Made by a program: the position numbers and the translations under genes | Part shown: positions 57,847 through 64,000 of the stretch, piece by piece | How the letters are laid out: every line of letters starts with the position of its first letter | How positions within the stretch are numbered: the stretch's first letter is position 1 | Notes under the pieces: generated by a model | Told to the model about the DNA's origin: nothing | What the model saw: only the letters and a program-made list of their open reading frames with translations | The model's database searches: none | Assembly: GCF_001625305.1 (NCBI RefSeq) | Contig: NW_017804342.1 | Span: 983,876 to 1,047,875, forward strand | Reading direction: 5' to 3' | From: Branchiostoma belcheri | Taxonomy: Eukaryota > Chordata > Leptocardii > Amphioxiformes > Branchiostomatidae | DNA: 64,000 nucleotides

Positions 57847-60800
57847 ATGGGGGATCTGGTGGCTTTTGAGGCTGAACTGAACAACATTGTCAAAGAGGTA
57901 AACTTGAATATTATAGGAAAGCATTTGTCACTTCATATTTTAAAGAGACATGCAAAAATACCAAGAGTTATTTCCATGTATATGAATTGGGTATTAATAG
58001 CTGTATTCGCTGTACTGTATTCTTATGCTGCCATGGTAACATCACACATGTATTTTGACGTCCTTAGAAATGTGACATGAAAGGGTCCAGTCAAGTGTGT
58101 ATTATGTAAGGGAATTGTGCAATGGATTCATACTCTACACACCATGGATTACTGTAACTAGCTTTTGAACTAGTCTCTCATGCAATAGTAACGACAAAAA
58201 TTCTTCCTTTGTGTACATACAGTACAGTTATAACTGTCTCACATAGACCTTTTGAAATTATAAAACCATTCCCTGAACTCACATCCCTGGCTGGAATAGT
58301 GCACACTGTCTTTTTTGCATTATTTATGGTAGAGTGAAAGTAATTATAGGTTTATGCCAGTATTTATATCTATTGACCACTTCTACACAAAAGGCCCCAA
58401 GGATTATTATGTCTAGACAAGGAGAAAGCTTAGACTGCAGGTTGCATCTTTCTAGGCCAATAAATAACTGAACCTTTACTCATCTTTGCAAACTGTAATT
58501 ATTAAATATATATATATACATATATATTAACATGATGGACAAGAAGACTACAGAGTATATATTGACCAACGTGTCTGAATTTGAATCAATTATTCTCTTA
58601 TCCAATGGTAATTTCTATTATCCTGGATAGTGAGTCTGTGAGTGAAAAAGACTAAACATAATGTTTTTGAAATTAGGAATTTTAGGAAAAAAATTAGAAA
58701 ATTAATAACTCTATGAGATGAGAAACAAAATACATTGTGTACCATCATTTCAAGTAAGGTCACATAGCGTTTTTTTAGTCACAGTCTCTAGTCCTGTAGT
58801 TACATTTTGTAATTATTGATATACAAAGTTTGAATGTAGATTTTTACCTGATGTCATTGATGTGCATTTAAATCTGTTGCATCCTTCTCTGCAGTATCTG
58901 GACTTCTGTAGTTATGAGGACACATCCACCACGTTTGAGCAGGAGTGCTCCAGAAAGGGCAAACCCAACCCCATCTCAGGCGGGCGTGTCAAGAACAACG
59001 AGAAGAAACTGGGTTTACAGGTGAGATCTTTAAAGGATGTATTTCAGGGATAATTTTGTCAGTGAATTGCTTAGTATAGTGTATAAATTGGTGCCAAAAA
59101 TTACACTAGTAGTATACACAATGTAATGTATCATCTGACTGTAACTAAGTTGCAGTCTAATGTAACTAAGAGCTTTTAACTGTATTAGATTATTCTATAT
59201 TATACAATGTATATCCAATTGGCTACACCATGTAAGCACCGTTACTTAAATGGTGTTGGAAGGCCATGATTTAATTGCTGACAGTTACTACATGTATAGT
59301 ATAATCATTTGTGGGCCCAAATTGCAAGCAACAAGTCACACTCATAAACTAGCCTGATAAACACACTTGACTTTGATTGAAGGAAATAACATCAGGATAT
59401 ACTTGACTTTTTCTATTCCAGTGATTCCTGATGAGTTGTATAAATTTAAAAATTCAGATCTATATACATGTTTGCGAAGTTAAGCCTAGCAGTGTCATGT
59501 ATATTACATTACTGTTGATACATTTACTCCTATTCATTAATAGCGAGAGTTTGTGACCCTGTTTGACCACGGTGAGCGGCGTGATTTCTTCGTGCTGTGG
59601 GATCAGCACATCCCGTCTTACATCAGGAAGGACGACTCTGTTAGTCAGAAGCTGGAGTTTTACCTACATATCTACTTTGCCATCTACCCTATCAAGTACG
59701 GACAAAGCAAAAATGTGAGTATTGTTAACTACAGTACTGGCAAAAACTTAACACAAGAAATATTCCTGAAAAGTTGTAAGGATATTGTTAGTATGTCCTA
59801 TGGACTTATATGACATGTCAGATACATAGATTTTTAATTTAGCTCATGATTTAAAAGATGAGCTTAATTATAGATTTTACTCACTAATATCATATTATTC
59901 AGCTTTGATGACACACTTTGAGGTTTTGATGCTGTAAAGATTGAAAGTTTGCTGGCAAATACTAGTACACATCTACACGCACAGGGTATATGACATGAAT
60001 TGATGGTAAGGGTTAGGAAACCAAATATTTTAGCTAGACATTTCTAATTAAATCTGAAGGTGGATTTGAAAATTATCTTATCACATTTCTCCTCTGCAGA
60101 GCAAAGCCAAGATGGATGAAGCCATGTCAGCGTTTAAAGACTACCTCGAGACGGGCGGCGCTTCTCTTAGCCAGACCACGGAGTTCCTCCCGTTCTACGC
60201 ACTTCCCTTCGTCCCCAACCCACGCGCTCATCCCTCCTTCAAGGAGCTATTCTCTGTAAGTGTGGCGTTGTGTAAGATTTCACCATTTTGGATAAAGAAA
60301 GATGTACATTGTAGGCATTAGAATGTTTTTCTCAAAGATGTAATCACTATAAACCTGGAAGAGCACTAGAAATTTGGAGCTATACCAGCAACTGGTTTAA
60401 TGTATTACTAAATTTTCATCAAGTTGCATTATGATACTAGTAATTTCAAAATTTAAGGCATTCAGTATTGCGGCTTTCTGTGAAAAAAGAATGGCAGTCT
60501 CTCTATAGAAAAACCCTCTGGCATTAGTACTCAGTAGCTTTGTCATGTACTTTGTAACAGTTTTGATAGAGTGAATTAGAGGAATGGCAAACTTTGCAAA
60601 CCAAAAACTACCACAGATGTTTTGTTCTTAAAAGTTCTTTCCTCTCCTTGCAGGAATCTTGGGTCCCTGACTTGAAGATGCGTCTGGAGAAGTTTCTTAC
60701 CTTGACCCTGAAGTCAGCGTCCCAGCCAAGACTGTTTGACATGTACAGGGATGGAGGCTCCGTCAGTAAGGGTCAGTAAATCCTCTGTCACGCATGGCTG

Positions 60801-63800
60801 AATATTTCCCCACAAAAACTGTTGAACTCCCCCCACCATGGTTAAAAGTAGTTTGGGACTGAGCAAGGTCAGCTGGTGTTTGGCCAGGTCAGCTACTGTT
60901 CGGCTGCACCAGCCAAAGTTTCAAAATGTTTTAAACATTCGGTTGTTGATGAGAGATTTGGCCATGGTTAGCTGGTGGTTGGAAGAACATTTCTAGATTT
61001 GCAATATCTGTAAAGGTATTATACAAGAGATACCATTTGCAAGCATGACCAACTTGTGGTACTCATTTGACATGAAGCAAGTTTTTGGTGATTTAAACCC
61101 GTTTAAATGATAATGGGAATGACTAGACTTGTCATTTGGTTTGAATGTGTTTGTTTGTTTGTGCCTCCCTTGTCCAGAGATGTTGGGACAGATGCAGCAC
61201 ATGCAGCAGCAGGTTGTAGATGCTGAGAAGAGAACCATGACATACATGAAGAGATACAACAAGATGCAGGTGAGTTACAGTCAAACTCTAGAAAACTTGA
61301 ATTTTTACTGTTTTTTTTTATGTTTGGTCAACGTTGCATCATATAATTTTGCCTGCTGCTGACCATATCTTTTCCAACAAAACATTAGAAACCTATAGAC
61401 GGAGTGTCATCCTAAATGCAACCTTATATGAGATGTCCTGCCAAAATGCTGTGCACAATACATTACAGGTTACAGGAATGACCACTAGTTCCAGCAGACT
61501 TTGTGCCTCATTATCTATGCAAACTTTGACCTTCCCCAGGGTGACTATCACAACCTGATTGGAATCACAGCAGAACTCGTCGACTCTCTGGAAAACTGTG
61601 TGCATGGTGACATGGTGAGTTCTCCTTCAACTTCTGTACACCTTTTCCTAATGTCTCTGCAAATCAACCCAAGAAAGCAAGAATCATAATACATTTTGGC
61701 AACAAATGGGTTTAGACTGATCACTTTTCCTTTTGTAATAAACAGGTGACACCAGAGTATCTACAAGGTGTTTGTAATCGACTCTTCAGTAACCAGATGA
61801 GACAGACCATGGATTTCACCAGACCTGGAACGGTAAGTGTCGTTCATACACTCACACCATTAAGTTGTGAACAACACGATAATTAAAGGAATTGTTGTTT
61901 CAACAACAATTTCAAGGTTAATTTTGGTTTGTTGTTTTCATAGATATGCTGGTAATTAATGGTCAGTTTGGTACTTCAAGGTTTTTTTATACCAACTGTA
62001 TATTGTGTATACAATATGATTCTGTCATTTTGTGAGATTGTAGACTTGGTATGCATGTCAGAAAAATCTTCTAAGATGTCACAAAGATGTAATTATTGGG
62101 AGTGGATTGATATGAAGTTACAGTCATACAATAATGATAGGGAATATGACATTGAATGACAGATCTTTTTGTCAAGATATTCTAGATTTTCATGATTTAG
62201 AGACTCTTTCAATGCCAAGCTTCTTTTCTTTTAAATGGGGGACATAATCAAATTCTTTAGTTTTTGGGCAGCATTGGAGGGGAACTGGATGCACATCTTC
62301 AAGTTTTCCTACTTTTATTTCTCAGGTTTAAGGAATAAGAAACTTAATTGCTGTGGTCTAATGGTTTTTCCGCTGAGTTTCCTTTTTTACAGAATTTACA
62401 CTGAAGGTTGTTGTGTTTTGCACCCTTTTTCCTCCTCTGCTCCTCTCTTTTCCTCATTCACTCCATTGTGTTGCGGCTCTCTAGCCTGATTATTACCAGG
62501 TAACTATGGCAACCAAACTGCTATTACTTTGTTACTATGGTGATGGTGGTTAATCATGCATGCACGATGGTTATTTGCATGAGAAATATTGTTATGGAAG
62601 TGATATAAGGTGTGGAAGCAGGTTTTTTTCTAGCTTGAAATTTTCCTCTTTCTTCATTTTTGTTTGACAGAACAAACTCAATTGGGTTGACGTAAAATGT
62701 GAAAATGACTGTGCTATTCCAGAATGTGGGAGGTCATTTGGGCACTTGATACAATATTATGTAGACTAAAAGTGACCAAAGTTTAGTTTTTTTTAAATGT
62801 CTGATAATGACAACAAAGAATTTGAAGGCAGTCACTGTGATATACTTGTCATAATAATGTGCATGTACATGTATTATTAATATTATTTTAATGTTGTAAC
62901 TGTATCACAGGCATTTTAATCCTTATGAAGTTGTTAATGTTTTTGTTTTCCAGGCTGGAGCAGCACTAAGGGACTCCATAGCTCCACAAAAGTAAGATTT
63001 GAAGTCATTATCGTGTTCTTCTTGCTTGTGACAGAAATGAAGTGATTTTTGGGCAAAAGTGATTGTGAAATACCAGTATTTGCAGCAGTTTTATGTTTGA
63101 GGTATCATCAGACTTGTATAGTACAGTCAGAAAAAGGAAAGAAGATTTAGTTTGATACATAACTTGTACTATTATGTTACTAAAAATATATTCCTGTCCT
63201 GATTATGTCCTATAATGCCCCACAGTCAAACGAAGCCTGCGGATGAACCGGGGCTGCTGCCGTCGCTGGACTACGACAGCGTAAAGCGAGACATGACACA
63301 CGGGCCGGAGCGAATTAGGGCACTGCTGCTGCAGGCACTCAGATGGGTCGGTCTAAACAACAACAACAAAATAACAACAGATAAATAATAATTATCTATG
63401 GGACAAAAAAAGTCAAAATCAACTGCTGCGAGCAATATATGTTCAGTACTACTACAACATGTATAATACACAGTCATGCACTTGTTCAAGTAGTGGACGG
63501 TACTTGAAACATCTGGCAGTTTTCAACACTTTTCCACTTTTGTTGCTTGAGTAATAATTTCCTTTTGTACCTCATTACCTGGATGTTTCAAACTCCATCA
63601 ACATGTCTTCCCTGTACTTGCAGAGACTGACGCGTTCGGTTGCCGGGGAACAGCGGAACACGGTCCTGGCAGCGTACATCAACAACGACCTGCTGGGGTG
63701 CACGGTGGAAGGACCGCACAGGGTGAGGTGATGTGTACCGGTATAAACTGGTGGACGTATCAACTATAAGTATCTGATACCAGCCCAAAAAAGAACAAGA

Positions 63801-64000
63801 AACAGTCATGCCTTCAAATATCAGAGTTATCAACCAAGAATTAAGGTGTTCAAAAACTCCTATTTCCCCAGAACTAAGTTATATTTACCCATTGCAAACT
63901 CTTTCAGCAAGCAGTGTTGGACATGCTGAGTTCGCCCAGTGAGGTGGTGAGACAGTACACAGCACGACTGTTCAACACATTTGCGTCGCTCGCTGACGGT
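57847..64000 (+). CDS. ARMC9: LisH/armadillo protein ARMC9, 5' part (12 exons in view)
   Basis: Exons 57847-57897, 58895-59020, 59544-59714, 60100-60255, 60654-60771, 61178-61269, 61540-61614, 61746-61832, 62954-62991, 63226-63346, 63624-63722 and 63908-64000 (cut by the window) splice in frame into 409 residues. An N-terminal LisH motif covers about residues 5-40 ([20 protein letters not shown] across the exon 1/2 junction). Then come [15 protein letters not shown] (143-157), a coiled coil at about 209-240 ([20 protein letters not shown]), [35 protein letters not shown] and [10 protein letters not shown], all hallmark blocks of ARMC9; armadillo repeats begin after about residue 306. ARMC9 acts at the ciliary base and transition zone; human mutations cause Joubert syndrome. 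Later exons lie outside the window. Confidence 0.97.
60836..60990 (+). repeat. Dispersed repeat in ARMC9 intron 5
   Basis: Inverted relative of 2440-2735: CCATGGTTAAAAGTAG, GAGCAAGGTCAGCTGGTGTT, CAGGTCAGCTACTGTTCGGC and AAAATGTTTTAAACATTCGG. It starts about 60 bases after exon 5 of ARMC9. Confidence 0.7.
61833..62953 (+). other. ARMC9 intron 8
   Basis: The longest ARMC9 intron after the first. Apart from the X-box-like pair and a pyrimidine-rich stretch (62410-62480), I see no further feature. Confidence 0.5.
62500..62543 (+). promoter_or_regulatory. Pair of X-box-like motifs in ARMC9 intron 8
   Basis: GTAACTATGGCAAC (62500-62513) is, on the minus strand, GTTGCCATAGTTAC, close to the RFX X-box. 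GTTACTATGGTGATGG (about 62531-62546) is a second, weaker match. ARMC9 is a ciliary gene and X-boxes are the classic RFX target in such genes, but an intronic position 5 kb into the gene makes function uncertain. Confidence 0.4.

Noticed and set aside
1-64000. CRISPR array, bacterial operon, phage or integrated virus
   Set aside because: All tandem repeats lack the spacer-repeat pattern, genes are spliced eukaryotic ones, and no viral protein was recognised.

Overview
This is a eukaryotic, intron-rich nuclear segment. The proteins read like an invertebrate deuterostome, most plausibly a cephalochordate (amphioxus). That is an inference from the close match to vertebrate YBX1, eIF5A, PPIH and ARMC9, from single genes standing for vertebrate paralogue groups, from the very high density of small foldback elements, and from a strong excess of the octamer TACATGTA. 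No bacterial, viral or organellar genes were seen.

Five protein-coding genes are supported, each rebuilt exon by exon with GT-AG junctions in frame. (1) 4977-7765 (+): an EFHD1/EFHD2 (swiprosin) EF-hand protein, 4 coding exons. (2) 12522-15444 (-): eIF5A with its hypusine site, 4 coding exons, plus a probable non-coding first exon near 18.0 kb. (3) 21555-50065 (+): a Y-box/cold-shock protein (YBX1 type), 10 exons, with a 21-kb third intron. (4) 53893-56279 (-): cyclophilin H (PPIH), 8 exons. (5) 57847-64000 (+): ARMC9, 12 exons in view, running off the right edge. EFHD and eIF5A converge; eIF5A and YBX1 diverge; YBX1 and PPIH converge; PPIH and ARMC9 are head to head and probably share a promoter. 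The genes are unrelated housekeeping, RNA-binding and ciliary functions, not a pathway cluster.

Between genes the DNA is mostly decayed repeats: foldback MITE families, two tRNA-derived SINE-like copies, a 2.05-kb TA-flanked inverted-repeat element in YBX1 intron 8, several local tandem duplications and microsatellites. About 4 kb upstream of YBX1 lies an orphan, intact-looking terminal exon of a second eIF5A copy.

The most unusual signal is in YBX1 intron 3. Between 27.3 and 41.7 kb there are 22 exact CACGTG E-boxes in small groups (about three expected), several joined to a TGGGYGTGG motif and to RFX X-box-like sites. This looks like an intronic regulatory array. Other points of note: a 3'UTR tandem repeat that carries copies of EFHD's last codons and stop, decayed duplicates of two YBX1 splice acceptors, a possible retained-intron C-terminus for YBX1, and a Trp-to-Phe change in PPIH at the position that governs cyclosporin binding.
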